Shown here one piece after another: positions 24,436 to 36,993 of a DNA stretch of 64,000 nt (position 1 is the first letter of the stretch; every line of letters begins with the position of its first letter). The translations under genes were made by a program, and so were the position numbers. The notes under the pieces are model-generated. The model was given only the letters and a program-made list of their open reading frames with translations, was not told the origin of the DNA and ran no database searches. This DNA comes from Ephydatia muelleri (Eukaryota > Porifera > Demospongiae > Spongillida > Spongillidae), in contig JABACO010000004.1 in the NCBI GenBank assembly GCA_013339895.1, positions 8,891,213 through 8,955,212 on the forward strand, in the 5' to 3' direction.

Positions 24436-25052
24436 ACACACAACGACGCACACACTGTTGTTCATGTGGAAAAAAACAGTAGTACTCTCTAATATTGATG
24501 GTGCACACATTTTTTCTCACTGAATGCCTTCTTTGCACATCTCTCCATTGAACAGCTCATGAGACCACGACACATGTCTACACTGCACATACATGTAGCA
24601 ACATGTACACTGTAGTGTCATAGGACTGGTTCTTTATGCATACCTAAAGTCTTATGCTTGTTGCAGGGACCCTCCATACACGCACACCACAATGTTTTGA
24701 CCAACTGTAAAATCTCATCAAGGAATCTCAGCCGACAATGTTTTCGATGACAAAATCGTACGTGTCACGATTAAAAATACATGCATCACTACATGTAGAC
24801 TTGTGTAACAATATCATTTTGCTCAAAAGAAATCAGCCCCCCCCCCCCCCCCCCTCCCCCCCCCCCCCCCACTTTTAAATATTGTACCATGGACCCAGTG
24901 CTGTGGTCAATACAGTGATATTCTTTGCCACATGCATACAGTGGTATGGGGACACCAATCCTATGGGGGTACAATGCATGTACACTGAGGACCAATTCTT
25001 TGGGGTATGATGCATGTACATGACATAGAGCTCTACATAGGTACGTGTAGCT
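24436..25052. other. Non-coding spacer with poly-C, unit C
   Basis: This matches 3441-4078, including an interrupted poly-C run at about 24838-24871. No gene was seen. Confidence 0.6.
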
Positions 25053-25460
25053 ACGTGTGTGTCTGTGTATGCGTGCATGTGTGTCTGTGTGTATGTTGTG
25101 TGTGTGCCTGTCGTGTGTGTATTGCGTGTATGTATCTTGTGCGTGCATATGTGTGTCTGTGCATGTGTGTGTCTGTACATGTGTGTTTGTCTGTGTATTT
25201 CGTGTGTGTGTCTGTGTGCTTGTGTGTGTCCATATGTATCTGAGTCTGTGTGTATGTCTGTTGTGCGTCTGTGTGAGTCTGTGTCCATGTGTGTGTCTGT
25301 GCATGTCTGTATTTATGTCGTGTGTGTGTGTGTGTGCTTGTGTGTCTGTGCGTGCCTGTGTCTGTGTGTGTCTACGTGTATTACATGTGTGCCTGTGTGT
25401 GCGTGCCTGTGTCCGTATGCGTGTGTGTGTTTGTGTGTGTGCCTGTGTGAGCGTATTTGC
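25053..25460. repeat. Degenerate GT-rich block, unit C
   Basis: Imperfect TGTGTGTCTGTG sequence in the same position as in units A and B. Confidence 0.9.
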
Positions 25461-27260
25461 GTTTGTATTGCGACATTTATACAGTGGTGTGTGTTGTGCA
25501 AGTGTGCAATATAGGGGACCAGATGGGGACACAATGTATTCAATCCTTGGAGACACGATACATGTACAGAAAGCTTGGTACACAAATCAACATAGATTCA
25601 GTAGTGTGTACAAACATGCACAAGTGCACAAGAGCCTTTTGATGCAGTGTTTCTGGCAACAAAGGGACCACAATGGTGTCCGATGTAGGACCTGGCTGGT
25701 ACTTCCTGCACACAATACCATCCACTGTGTCCAGTTGTGACCAGAGCTGGGCATATCTTCTCAGCGGTGGTTGTTTCCAATTTCTGTGTGGAAAGTGTTG
25801 CTCAGAGTGGAGTGAACTGTATAGCTGCTGGATTGTGTTGTCCTGTTGCTGTGCTTGCCTGATCTCTTCTGCTGTGAAGCCAGCATGCACTGTGGTCAAG
25901 GCTGCATGACATGTTTCAATTTCTGGCCCACTCCTATCATTTGCTGATTTTGCTCTAGGACATTATCAGGACAGGTGTTTCTGTCAGGCTTGCCTTCAGT
26001 CTCTGGAATGACTCCTCACTCCCGTGTCCATTGAAAGGAAGTGTCCTTTTGCGTCAGCTGGTGTAGTGGAGCTGCGATGTCAGCAAACTTATTGATGTAC
26101 TTGTGGTAGTATGAAGCGAGTCCACGGAATCGCCACACCTCTGCTTCATCTTTGGCCGGGACCAGTTTACTACCGTGTCTGGCCTTGCTGCTGTCTGGTG
26201 ACATTCCTTCTCTGGAGAAGGTGTGTCCAAGGTATGTCAACTGTGCCACTCCAATCTGACACTTGCTTCCTCTGAGGGTCAGTCCTGCCTCTCTTAAACA
26301 TTGGAATGCTTGCTCCAGGTGGCTCTTGTGCAGTTCCTCGTGTACTGAGTGGATCAGGACGTCATCGATGTAGGTGGTGACAAATGGCAGTCCTCGCATC
26401 ACCACATCCATGAGTCTCTGGAATGTGCTGGGTGCCCCTCAACTAGCCAAAAGGCATCCTTGTGAACTGGAACAGCCCCAATCCAGGACCAGGTGAGAAT
26501 GCTGCCTTCTCTCGGCCACTGGTACTTGCCACTATCCACACTGGAGGTCCAACTTGCTGAAGATGGTTGCACCTGACAAGCAGTCCTGGACTTTATCAAT
26601 CAGGGGAAGTGGGTAGGCATCCTTGATGTCCTCATGTTTACCTTGTGGTAGTCCATGTGCACACAATCGAATTCCTTCCGTCTTCTTCCTGGTGTAGACC
26701 GCAGGTGCTAGCCATGAGCTGCTGCTTTCCCTTTCTTCAGCATATGATTCATCTGCTCTTGAACTTCTTGCTGGAAGTGTGCTAGTATCCTCCTGAGTGG
26801 AACTCTTGCTGGAGACCCCACCGTGTTTATTTGATGACAGGCCTGCTTGGTCAGCCCGGGGGTCTTGATGAATCGGTCTCTTGCATGTCGCACTGTCTCT
26901 TCAAAGAAAAGCTTGACAAATCCTGGGAATTCAGCATCTGCCAACTCATTGAAGATAGGGATTGCACACTCGTCCGTTTCATCTGAAGTGGGTCTTCCAG
27001 GGATGCCACGACGCACACCTTTGCTCTCCTTCCTCGCACTGCTTCCATATTGCCTGCAGTGATTCTGGTTCAGGTAGTGGTGCTGTAGTCTCGTCCCCAG
27101 ACCCAGATTCCCCACAGCTGCGGGTGTTTCCCGTTTCCCGCCCGCATTATTAATTGGTTCCGCACGATTTAGTTCATTATTGATCATGTAACTTCATTAA
27201 TTATTAATAATCGGCATAAAAAATAGCTACATGTATCTTGAACGTACAGGGGCGGATCTA

Positions 27261-27319
<59 letters not shown>

Positions 27320-27554
27320 CGGGGTCACGTGCCCTCCCCTTCCGTTCATGAATTATATATTTATGTTACGTAATCGTACCGTATAACTGCTGATGTAAAC
27401 GGATGTAGCGTATGAAAGAAGTATTAACGCTTCGCCACCGCTTATAGCTTGCGCACACCAATGAGACAGTTGTGGAAATCTTCATTCAAAAGCGACCACG
27501 AAGGTTCTTCGCCTCACTGTATGATAAAAATGCATAAACTAGCTACATACTAGT

Positions 27555-27670
27555 TAGTCTCGTCCCCAGACCCAGATTCCCAACAGCTGCGGGTGGATTA
27601 CATCACCGCTACGTGGCGGTGATGTAATCCACCCGCAGCTGTGGGGAATCTGGGTCTGGGGACGAGACTA
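27555..27670. mobile_element. TAGTCTCG fold-back element, 116 bp
   Basis: Two TAGTCTCGTCCCCAGACCC arms lie back to back with almost no loop. The flanks are an exact 9-bp duplication CATACTAGT (27546-27554 and 27671-27679). The relative at 5731-5757 shows the uninterrupted sequence. Confidence 0.9.
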
Positions 27671-27915
27671 CATACTAGTATTAGTAGTACATGTACTTTC
27701 ATGCTTTTGTATTTTAAGTGATAAGTGCTAATTTTTCATTATGAATGTGTGTCAGTATTGCTATATTGCTCAAAGCTTCCGCGCTTCGCGCGGGAGGGGG
27801 CACATCCCCCTCCGCACCCACCCCCTTCCTGACTATTCAGCTGGGTTTGAACCTGTATATGTTTATTGCGGCTGTAATCAGCCATTTACATCACCTCAGC
27901 AATATCCACCGTGTG

Positions 27916-28022
27916 TAGTCTCGTACCCAGACCCACCATGGCGTAAGTGTTTATCGCTTACATCACCTGTTGTAGTGTAAGCGATAAACACTTACGTCAT
28001 GGTGGATCTGGGTACGAGACTA
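27916..28022. mobile_element. TAGTCTCG fold-back element, 107 bp
   Basis: This palindrome starts TAGTCTCGTACCCAGACCC, with arms also containing GTAAGTGTTTATCGCTTAC. The flanks share CGTGTG (27910-27915 and 28023-28028), only six bases, unlike the 9-bp duplications of its relatives. Confidence 0.85.
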
Positions 28023-28376
28023 CGTGTGAAGCATGTCCTCCTTGTCAAGAAGTGACTTTCAATTGTATGTGTGTAGGTTGTGATTTGTGTTTAACAATAA
28101 CGACGTTTTATAATAACGAATAATGAATATAAATGAACCGCCCGCCCGCATGAATTTTATGTCCTATTGAAACGGCCGGGAAACAAGGAATCATATTGGA
28201 GTGGCCTTAGCTTCACTGCCGCCTTGACGTAGTTCACAATGGGAGGCTCTTCTCCGCTTGCCGAGACCAGCGTTAGCTTTGGCGTATCGCATTGTTCCGT
28301 TGAAGCGTTTGGCAATATCGTGCCTGACGAGCGATACCGACGAACCGGAGTCCAGCATCACTTCTAGTCTTCCACC

Positions 28377-29398
28377 ATAGATTATATACGAAGGGATTGG
28401 AAACGGATCACGTGGGCAATACATTGCTATAGGCCGATCCGCGGGCCGTCATCGTTGGAATGGATGACACCTTTAATTAGGTGACGACGGGCGTATTTTC
28501 GTTGTTCTGCCTCTTATTGTCCTCAAGCACTGTGTAATAGTGACTACTTTCTGTTCCAACAAGGGGTACGTTTTGAGTTATAGTGGTTCCGGGGCTGTCT
28601 GACATCATTTTTACGAGGATTATAGCGTAATCTGCGACTAGCTTGGTTGTGGGCATTTTTAAATCACCGCGATAGAGATAAAAATCCGTTTTAAGTTGAT
28701 TCAGAAGCAACTAAATGAGCTTCACAAACGACGATAGGTTAAATCCATTGTGTTCGTTGCGCCAGCGTACAATACGCGAAAAAGCACGTTTTGATAGGGT
28801 GGTGGTTGTGGGCATTTAGCGGTCCTAGCTGTTGTTGTTGGTGGGTTTGTATTACTTTTCTCTAAAGAGAACTAAATTTCCAACAAATGACTGTGACAGA
28901 CCAAGTGAACTGACTCGAAACGCATTATCTGTGCGTTGACGAAGACACGTGTTCGTAGGCGCCATTGCAGGGGGCGGGTGCAACTTGAATGGGCGATGTA
29001 TCTCACTCGTTTTAAAAATAGATGTCAGGGCACCGTCCACTAAGACTGAGCAGCACCAAACGTTATGAGAGGAACAAGCCCAAACAGCATTCAGAACCTT
29101 TGGTAGTGTCTGTAAGTTTGGAGCTATGGAGGAGCACCTTGGCTCCCACTACTGAAGCTACTGCTTTTGGGGCTTTTGAATTGAAGGAGCTGTCCTTCAA
29201 AACTTCAACGATTGCATCAAGCAGTAATTTCTTTGAATCTATACGTGGCGGGAGCACAAGGGCTTACGGCACTTATGTTTTTTGAGAATAGACTTTCACG
29301 CACGCTGCCATTTCATACTAACTATTAGATCTTCCGGTTCAACGATGATGGAACCTGCTAATTGGTGTTAACAACCCCCGTTTCCAATATAATCTATG
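28377..29398. mobile_element. Unclassified 1.0-kb DNA element
   Basis: This insertion splits gypsy protease from gag. Termini ATAGATTATAT and ATATAATCTAT are inverted, each followed inward by TGGAAACGG. The flanks are an exact 8-bp duplication CTTCCACC (28369-28376 and 29399-29406). Reading frames of 62-87 codons inside (for example minus strand 28477-28710) are unlike any protein I recognise. An 8-bp duplication fits hAT-type insertion, but the ends do not resemble the hAT element at 16984. Confidence 0.8.
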
Positions 29399-29493
29399 CT
29401 TCCACCATCATCCCTCCTACCAGTCCATCCACCACGGAGACGCCACTTCTGATGGACGCGACAAACATTGCTTCATGTGGACTCACTGGTGTT

Positions 29494-29534
<41 letters not shown>

Positions 29535-30182
29535 ATTCACCCCTGGAGTTTCCCGGATACTGCTCGCGGTTTCAGATTAGTTAGCGAGTAGATTACGTCA
29601 GATGTGACCCGCCTTCCCACAGTCGTAGCAACGTCTCAACGCGTGGAATAAACTCTTCCTGTGTTCTTGTTTGTTGTAGCGCGCTCATTGCTGCAACCTG
29701 CTCCATCAAAGCTGCTACCTGTTCTGACAGCTTTTCTGCAGCGGCCTGGAGTGCTGCTCGTTCTCCAGCGAGGTCAATAGCTTCGCGTTCTCTACCGTAG
29801 TCCGCAATTCTGTGGTGCTCCCCGTTGCTCGTAACTGTTTGCTGATAGCCAAGGGAAGGCCTGCCACAAACTGATGTAGCAAGAGGTGCTCCTTGGCTGA
29901 GGAATCAAGCCCGGACACGGCTGCTCCAGTAGCTGCTCTAGGTTGTGCAGGAACACTGGCTGCGCTTCTCCGAGGACCATTTTCCTCTGCGGGAACCTCT
30001 CCAGGTGCTGAAGCTCGTTGATGTCATCGCTGCCAGTAACTCCTCTTTTGCCTTGGCGTATATCCGCGCTGAGTTCCAGTCATGATGCGAGCGCTTCACC
30101 TTGTAATAGCATTGGGAGCTTTACCGCCGTCGTCTCGTTGTTTCTTTTCTTTTTTTTGGCGTCGCACGAACCACTCGTGGAG

Positions 30183-30480
30183 GCTGCCTGTACAGTGTGC
30201 GGTATCAAAGGGGTTGTGTTCATCCTATTGAGTTCATGGTGTGGTGTGGAGTTACCTCCCATCATGGAGCTCTGTAGCCATATTTACCTCACGCCACAGT
30301 GGTGGTATATTGAGGCATTGTCAAATGGGTCTGTGTGCAGATGTATATAAGAATAGAACCCCACATCTGATTTATTTACAATTTGTGAGAAGGAACATCT
30401 CCATGACATCTCTAGTGTTATTGAGGAGGTGGGGCAGATAGGGGGCTGGAATTAGAACACACCTCCCTGAACTTGCCAGT
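30183..30480 (-). repeat. Gypsy LTR remnant, unit C
   Basis: After a deletion that removed the primer site and inner LTR, the sequence continues as in 16155-16450 of unit B. Confidence 0.5.
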
Positions 30481-31591
30481 TGGACATTATGCCACATACC
30501 ACATTCCTTCATTCATTAACAGATAATCCATAATATCAATATTGGTCAGATAATTGTACTGTGTGGAAAAAATGTGCAACCCACACACACATACAGCTGT
30601 ACGTACACGCATATGCACACAGAGAGTTCTGCCTGCTTCATCAGAAATCTGGTCCATGTAATGAGAAAAATGAACGACACGTTTGCTTACAAACACATTT
30701 ACCATAGAATGCAACACATTCACCTTATGGAGCAACGACAACAGATTTAGCATTAAGAAAGTGTACCTCGACATGTGTATAATGCACACCACTCAACTAA
30801 CCAATGAATGTTAGGTATAGTGGCAAATGCATACACACACAGAAAAATGAGTATAGCACCATGCATTTACAACAGATGGTTAACTTGATTAATTGTGATG
30901 GGATACAGATGTGTGCACATCCCTTTCCTTATCTCACGTGACAGGCATTCTTAGATGAAGTGAAGTACTTCTCATACCTAAAAATAGCTCTTGGCCACAA
31001 ACCCTAATCTCTGGTATGTTTTTGGTCAAAATATGTCTCATTACATATGGAATCATTGCCACGCAAAGATGCAATTCTATTTCATTTTACATAAAAATGT
31101 ATGTTTCTGCAATTTTCCAGCAAAACTGTGAAACGTAACGCTTTGCATTGAAATAAATGCCTAGGTTGTTACAAATTAAAAGTTCAGTGCCTGACAGTGA
31201 TGGACAGTCGATTCTCATTGCGCTTATCTCAATGACCTCACAACTGATGTAAATTCTCATATTTAATTCGGGCTCAAGTGTCAATGCTGCAAGTGATCGA
31301 ATTCAATGTGTGTATGGAAATATACACGGTCCCTGCTTAACGCTTAATGGCTTCCAAAGAATGCCCAAATTGTTATATTACATCTGTTGTACAATTCCTA
31401 AACCAATCTCTTAATATGTAATATCAGTAAAGAGAAAAAAAAACCTAAAATCAAGTGATCATCAATAACAGTACGGGTATCACAGAAAGGGGTTAGGGCA
31501 CGATGCGATTGGCTCTAACAAAACAACAATAAGCTGTATCACGTGTTCTAACAAAATAACAATAATGATAAGAAATAAAAATAAAGACGCA
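30481..31591. other. Intergenic spacer upstream of copy D
   Basis: The first 460 bases match 16450-16983 and then, beyond the empty hAT site CGTGACAG at 30937-30944, 18176-18240. A diverged promoter module follows from about 31020. It still has GATGCGATTGGCT at about 31502-31514, but CACGTG is changed to CACGTG-like TCACGTGTTC near 31539. No gene was seen. Confidence 0.5.
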
Positions 31592-34061
31592 ATGTCGGAA
31601 TTTCAAGGTACAAGAAAGCCCTGTTCCAAATGTGGGGATAACATTACTCAAGCAGAAGTACAAGATAGTACACAAAAACCATCGAAGCGCGTACAATGCC
31701 AGCAAGAACGTCGGACGTCAGGACCGCCATTTTGCGATGAGTGCGGAACACACCGAGAGGTGCATGTGGCGTGAAAAAAGATAAAACAAAACAGTATAGA
31801 AGAAAAGTAAGAAAAACATGTCACAAAAAGAATTAACTTAACATTTGACTTGTTATTCCATTTGTTTTCTTCTACAGTTTTGCTTCATTTTCTCCACACA
31901 TCACATGTCAGTTGTGTTCTAAGCATTACAAAGAACCCAGAATTCTTCCATGTCTCCACTCTTTCTGTGATCAGTGTCTGCACAAGGAAATAGAGAGGTC
32001 TGGGACCAAGCAGAACATGGAGTGTCCTACCTGTCAGAGAAGTATCACCATACCAGAGGGTGAAGTCAATGCCATACCTCAGAACCTCTATCTTGGCTTT
32101 GAAGTGGAGGTGGCTGGATGCATCTCCAAGATTGGCAGTGATGGTGAAAAGTCATGTGATGCTTGCATTGATGGAAGCATGGGGCCTGCAGTGGTGTTCT
32201 GTTGCACATGTCATCATCTTCTTTGCAAGCCATGCCATGACCACCACAAACGTAATAAGATATTGCAGCATCATCAGATGGTTGGGCTAGACAAGGAGTC
32301 ACTCAAAGTACTTCCATCCATAATGAAACCAATTACCAAACGATTCTGTTCCCAACCTGATCATGAAAAAGAAGAGTTGGAGTACTACTGTGAGACTTGC
32401 CAATTGCTGACCTGCAGAGACTGCCTCCACAAGGACCACAGGACCAATGAGGTGTGCAATATCGCAAAGGTCCACAGAGATGCCATGAAGGAGGCACTTG
32501 TATGTGCTCAAGAAGTGACCTCAAAGCTAACCGAGGCATTTGATGCCAATGACAAGATGGCAGAACATGTTGGAACTTCCAGAGAGAATGCCACACTGAT
32601 CATTACCCAAGCCTTTGAACAGCTCCACCAAACCATTGTGGAAAGGAAGAAGGCACTTTTTTCACATGTGGAGGCCATTTCACTTTCCAAGACAACAGCT
32701 CTGGCCCTCCAAAAGGAACAGTTGATGAAGATGCAAGATGAGATTGATCGCTACACTGAGATGACCTCCCTCATCCTCCAGACCCACACTGACCATGAGA
32801 TGGTAGACTTGGAGATCTGCTCCCCACTGAACTGAAGGCCACTCTGAAAAAGATCGAGAATATGTCCCTCACTCCAAATCAGTCTAGTGATATACATGTG
32901 TCCCTGCATACAGATACTCTTATTAAGGACCTCTTCATATTTGGTGATGTAATGGACCCATCCCCATCTCCATCACAGAGCACATGGTCTTCTGAGTCAG
33001 TGGCCAAGGTGAATGAAGTTTATGGTGTTAAAGTGGAGACTATGATCTCAAAGGAAGAGAGGTACCCATATGGTGGTCTACAGGTGAAGGCTGAGCTGAG
33101 GCCCAAGTCACATGATGGAGCAGTTGTCCCAGGAGAGGTGGAGGACCATGGGGATGGTATCTACACCATCACCCTCACCCCTCAGACTGCTGGTCCTCAC
33201 CAGCTCCTCATCACAATGGATGGTCAACATGTACAGAAGAGTCCTTGTGACCTTTATGTGAGAAGAAAGTACAGCACCTTATGTAACCCAGATCAATTGA
33301 TCAATTGTAGTGGTGGTCCAACAGGCATTGCCATCCATGACAGTGGAGACATCTATGTATCCTGTGTTAGTGATAACTGCATTCATGTGTTTGACCAAGC
33401 TGGCCAGCAGAAGAGAACCATAGGTAGTGGTGGGAGTGGTGATGGTCAGTTCAGAGGTCCACGTGGATTATTCATCAAGGGGGATGTGATATTGTATGTT
33501 GCTGACTGTGGCAATAATCGCATTCAAAAGTTGACTACTGGAGGACAGTTCTTGCAAAAGTTTGGTCAATTTGGATCAGGTCAGGGACAGTTTAATAAAC
33601 CATTCTCAGTTATTGTTGACCAAAGAGATAAGTTGATTGTTGCTGATCACTGGAATCACAGAGTAGTACTATTGGATGAAGCTGGCACCTGGCTAAGGAC
33701 CATAGAAGATAATGACCATTTCAAGAACCCATATGACCTTGCCTTGGACCCTCTCGGGAACATCCATGTTGCAGCTTATGGTTCTAACTGCATCAAAGTC
33801 TTCACACTTGAGGGGAACTATGTCAGATCATATGGGAATGTCAAGTGTCCAGCTGGAATAGTGATTGACGAAGAAGGTTATAGTCTTGTTAATGAGCTCT
33901 GTGGTAATTGTATTTCCATCTTTGATTCTCAAGGAAACAAGGTCCACACAGTTGGTAATCTCAATGCACCCCGAGGCGTTATTCTATATTCTAAGACTTG
34001 TAGCCTGTACACGTATGTAGCAATTAGTGATGGTAACACTGTATTGAAGTTTAATTTGTGA
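31592..34061 (+). pseudogene. TRIM-NHL copy D, pseudogene
   Basis: The gene layout is intact (exon 1 31592-31806, 71-bp intron, exon 2 31878-34061) but the frame is broken. In exon 1 a TGA at 31772-31774 replaces the codon after HVA. In exon 2 one base is lost near 32804 (GTAGACTTGG for GTAGCACTTGG), which separates RING/B-box/coiled coil (to 32835) from filamin/NHL (32862-34061). B-box 2 lacks three residues (CRDCLHK for CRDCTLVLHK). It alone preserves the fuller cysteine pattern of the leader (PCSKCGDN and CDECGTH). A truncated product from an exon 2 start cannot be excluded, but a full TRIM-NHL protein cannot be made. Confidence 0.9.
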
Positions 34062-34081
34062 TGTAATGTTTTATATTTTCT

Positions 34082-34361
34082 ACAAGTAAATAAAAACATT
34101 CTCTACGAGAAAGTTGGTGGGATATAGGATTTGAAGGCAATTGGTGGTGTAAAAAGCAAGGAAACAAGGTCTTATCAGAAGGGAAAATGTAATAGTCCTA
34201 TATTTAGCACATTTCTAGGGCGTATGTTGTTTGTGTGCTAAATATAGGACTATTACATTTCCCTTCTGATAAGACCTTGTTTCCTTGCTTTTTACACCAC
34301 CAATTGCCTTCAAATCCTATATCCCACCAACTTTCTCGTAGAGAATGTTTTATTTACTTGT
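34082..34361. repeat. 280-bp near-perfect hairpin (MITE-like)
   Basis: The left arm 34082-34210 and right arm 34235-34361 are reverse complements over about 127 bp, with a 24-base loop; the outer ends read ACAAGTAAATAAAA. It starts 20 bases after the stop of copy D and interrupts the 3' module. Transcription through copy D would yield a long double-stranded stem. Confidence 0.92.
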
Positions 34362-34797
34362 TTTCTTAATTTTTTTTTCACACCCAATGTCTAATTATAC
34401 AAGGCTGATAGTCGATTGTGTATCAGAGTATAACATGGATTATTTATATAAAAGCGAGTCCTCCATCCGATTCTGAAGCTAGTGGTGAAATATTGATCGC
34501 TTAAAAATGTGCCTGTCCCGAGTTATGCGTTGCCAAGAAGGAGGAGGAGGAGAAGATGACGACCCGCCCCTTGTTCCGAGTCTGGGTACGAGAACGGGCA
34601 GTACACTCTTGTTCTCTACAACCACGCGGTTCTGCGACATGAAACAAAAACGAAACTACTCATTTTTGACTTCTAGATCGATTGCTAAAACAAGCTACAA
34701 GATCTGATCGTCGGGAGTGTTGTTACAGACGGGTCGCGTTTTTTTAATGACATTCATAGTCGGGGTCAAATCCTATATGGAAGTTTCTAACGAAACT
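34362..34797. other. Insert of unknown origin downstream of copy D
   Basis: Together with the hairpin this separates TTTTCT (34080) from ATAATTCAC (34801) of the 3' module. It contains TCTGGGTACGAGA near 34580, resembling a TAGTCTCG-family end, and no recognisable gene. Confidence 0.5.
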
Positions 34798-35503
34798 TCC
34801 GATAATTCACTTCTAATTTAGAAGACAATATATATGTTAAATGCATCTGCATGAACTTCAACCTACTTCCTCCCTGAGACCATCACTCCCATCACTACCC
34901 TCTAAAGATGTTCCCTTCCAACTTACTCCAATGGTCACATTTCAGACACATCTGATTTGAAAGTCCAGTCACCTATGACCTCAAAATATTCAGCTGACAT
35001 GCCTCCACTAGTGTGCACTAATTGGCACAATCTATTAGCCTGCATTCCTCATTGCCAGGGTGGATGCTTATTGCAAGTAATGAGAATAGTTTTTATACAC
35101 TAGCATGGTTATCGAGTGCCAATTAATTTTGATTCGTGATATCATGTGAAAAAGCAGCCATGTTGCATGACAGACCATTTCACAAATCCATATGACTTCA
35201 AGCACATATATTTGCTGTCATAGTTTCATGTACTATAGTTGAAAATATGTTTGTTATGTCATTGAGGCACATTATTCATTATTTAGACCACAAATGATTG
35301 TTGACCATATATGGAGTATAAACACAGGAAAGGCGTAAGGTCAATGTAGCTACTTGCTTCAATTTGCTTTCTCTGTGGTCATTCCATTCCTCCACAAGTG
35401 CTACACAGCATTGAAGAGACTAAACAGTCATCATACGAGGGGCTGCAGTCATCATATGAGGGGCTGCAGTCATCATAGCAGTCATCATATGAGGGCCTGC
35501 AGT
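34798..35503. repeat. 3' module and residual 21-bp minisatellite, unit D
   Basis: The 3' module (34798-35424) matches units A and C. The minisatellite is reduced to about four units (35425-35503), with one unit cut to CATCATAGCAGT. Confidence 0.85.
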
Positions 35504-35803
<300 letters not shown>

Positions 35804-36097
35804 TATTGGGCATCATTATGATTATCTATCATTTTATATAAACTTACCCTCCGACAAACTCTTTTCTTGCACAACTAAATGATCGAGTGTGTGGTACACC
35901 TGCCGCGAAGTGAAATTTTACCGCGAAATTATTATCACGTGAACCAGTCAAAGTGGCCGCATAGAACCTAAGAATAAAGGTTTATAGGCTTTGCCGGAGG
36001 TTGTTCCAAAGGGTTTGTGTACTTTTGATTAGTCGAATCTATTCGTTGAACTGTGAAAAATGTTTTTGTCGTCTGGGGGTGGAACGAATAACTACGC

Positions 36098-36166
36098 TAG
36101 TCTGGGGACCAGACGACTGGCTTTCAGCAGTCACTGCTGAAAGCCAGTCGTCTGGTCCCCAGACTA
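36098..36166. mobile_element. TAGTCTGG fold-back element, 69 bp
   Basis: This short palindrome starts TAGTCTGGGGACCAG and ends CTGGTCCCCAGACTA, flanked by an exact 9-bp duplication TAACTACGC (36089-36097 and 36167-36175). It is related by its TAGTCT ends to the elements at 19800, 27555 and 27916. The region to 36565 holds nothing else I can identify. Confidence 0.9.
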
Positions 36167-36565
36167 TAACTACGCTAAGTATACAAGCTAAAAGATACGG
36201 CGATAATCACTATACTGGGTACAATGTTTACTATTCTGTCATATCCGTGTTAGTAGATTCTCTAAATCCCAATCGATAGAAACATTATAGATAGCTGTGG
36301 CTTTGTTTTGAACCATAAGTTGTTAAACAAGGCGTACGTTAAGTTTACCGGCAAAAGCATACGAGGTAGCTGCCCGCGTACTGACGTATTGTTACCTCAA
36401 AACCTGAACAAAGGTATACACCTACTGGCAAAAAAAAACACAAACACAATGTACAATCAGTTCACTATCATTGGTGAAAAAATGGTCTTGAATGTTGCTA
36501 CCTGTGGGAAATAGTAAGAGTTTAAAGGCAATCAATTCAATAAGGGCAATTCAAATCAATTATTG

Positions 36566-36993
36566 CCGTGTTACCTTTGAGGGTGTGGCTGTACTAAATT
36601 TGGCTGTCTAGATCACCAACTGCAAACTGACCTTTGCACCTGGTTGCAGACACTATCTATCGTTTTGAAAGAAAACAGCACGACATACCACATGACTATA
36701 CTAAATATTGCGCATTACATATGGAAACGTTGTCGCGCAGCGACCCATGTTTCTGCAATTTTCCTGTACAAGCAAAACTGAGAAACGTAAACGCTTGCGT
36801 TGAAATACAGTTACAAATTAAAAGTTCAGTGCCTTACAACTCCGTGATGGACAGCTAGCCGATTCTCAGGTTTTCCCCTATCCAATCAACTATACTGTTA
36901 TTAGATCAGAGCACGATGCGATTGGCTGTACCACGTGCTCTAAATAACATTCCAAATTAAAAAAAATAAATTAAAAAAAATACAAAAGACGCA
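36566..36993 (+). promoter_or_regulatory. Promoter module of TRIM-NHL copy E
   Basis: The upstream module is shared with 19385-19799 and 20283-20360. Candidate sites are CCAAT at 36882-36886, inverted CCAAT (ATTGG) at 36921-36925 and an E-box CACGTG at 36932-36937, all within 110 bases of the start codon. The 5'-untranslated sequence is A-rich. Confidence 0.5.

Larger units (their letters stand above)
27086..28199. mobile_element. Nest of fold-back elements and poly-G repeat inside the gypsy element
   Basis: Gypsy sequence breaks after GGTGCTG (27085) and resumes at about 28200. The insert starts with a TAGTCTCG end at 27086, continues with the CAGGGGCGGATCT/poly-G repeat (27245-27316, 57 or so Gs) whose body is an inverted relative of 5680-5900, and contains two complete hairpin elements. 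The right end matching 27086 was not found. Confidence 0.6.
25485..30180 (-). mobile_element. Ty3/gypsy retrotransposon, unit C (interrupted)
   Basis: Minus-strand pieces are the RNase H-integrase linker (25540-25899, with FTAEEIRQAQQQDNTIQQLY), RT with YIDD and the first part of RNase H (26016-26411), upstream RT/protease linker (26708-27080), protease with LDSGSS (28191-28424) and gag (29407-30000). Most of RNase H is deleted near 25935-25965. Foreign DNA interrupts it at 27086-28199 and 28377-29398, and a 39-base poly-C run lies at about 29495-29533. The primer site and inner LTR edge are missing. It is the same insertion as in unit B, carried along by segmental duplication and decayed separately. 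Confidence 0.85.
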
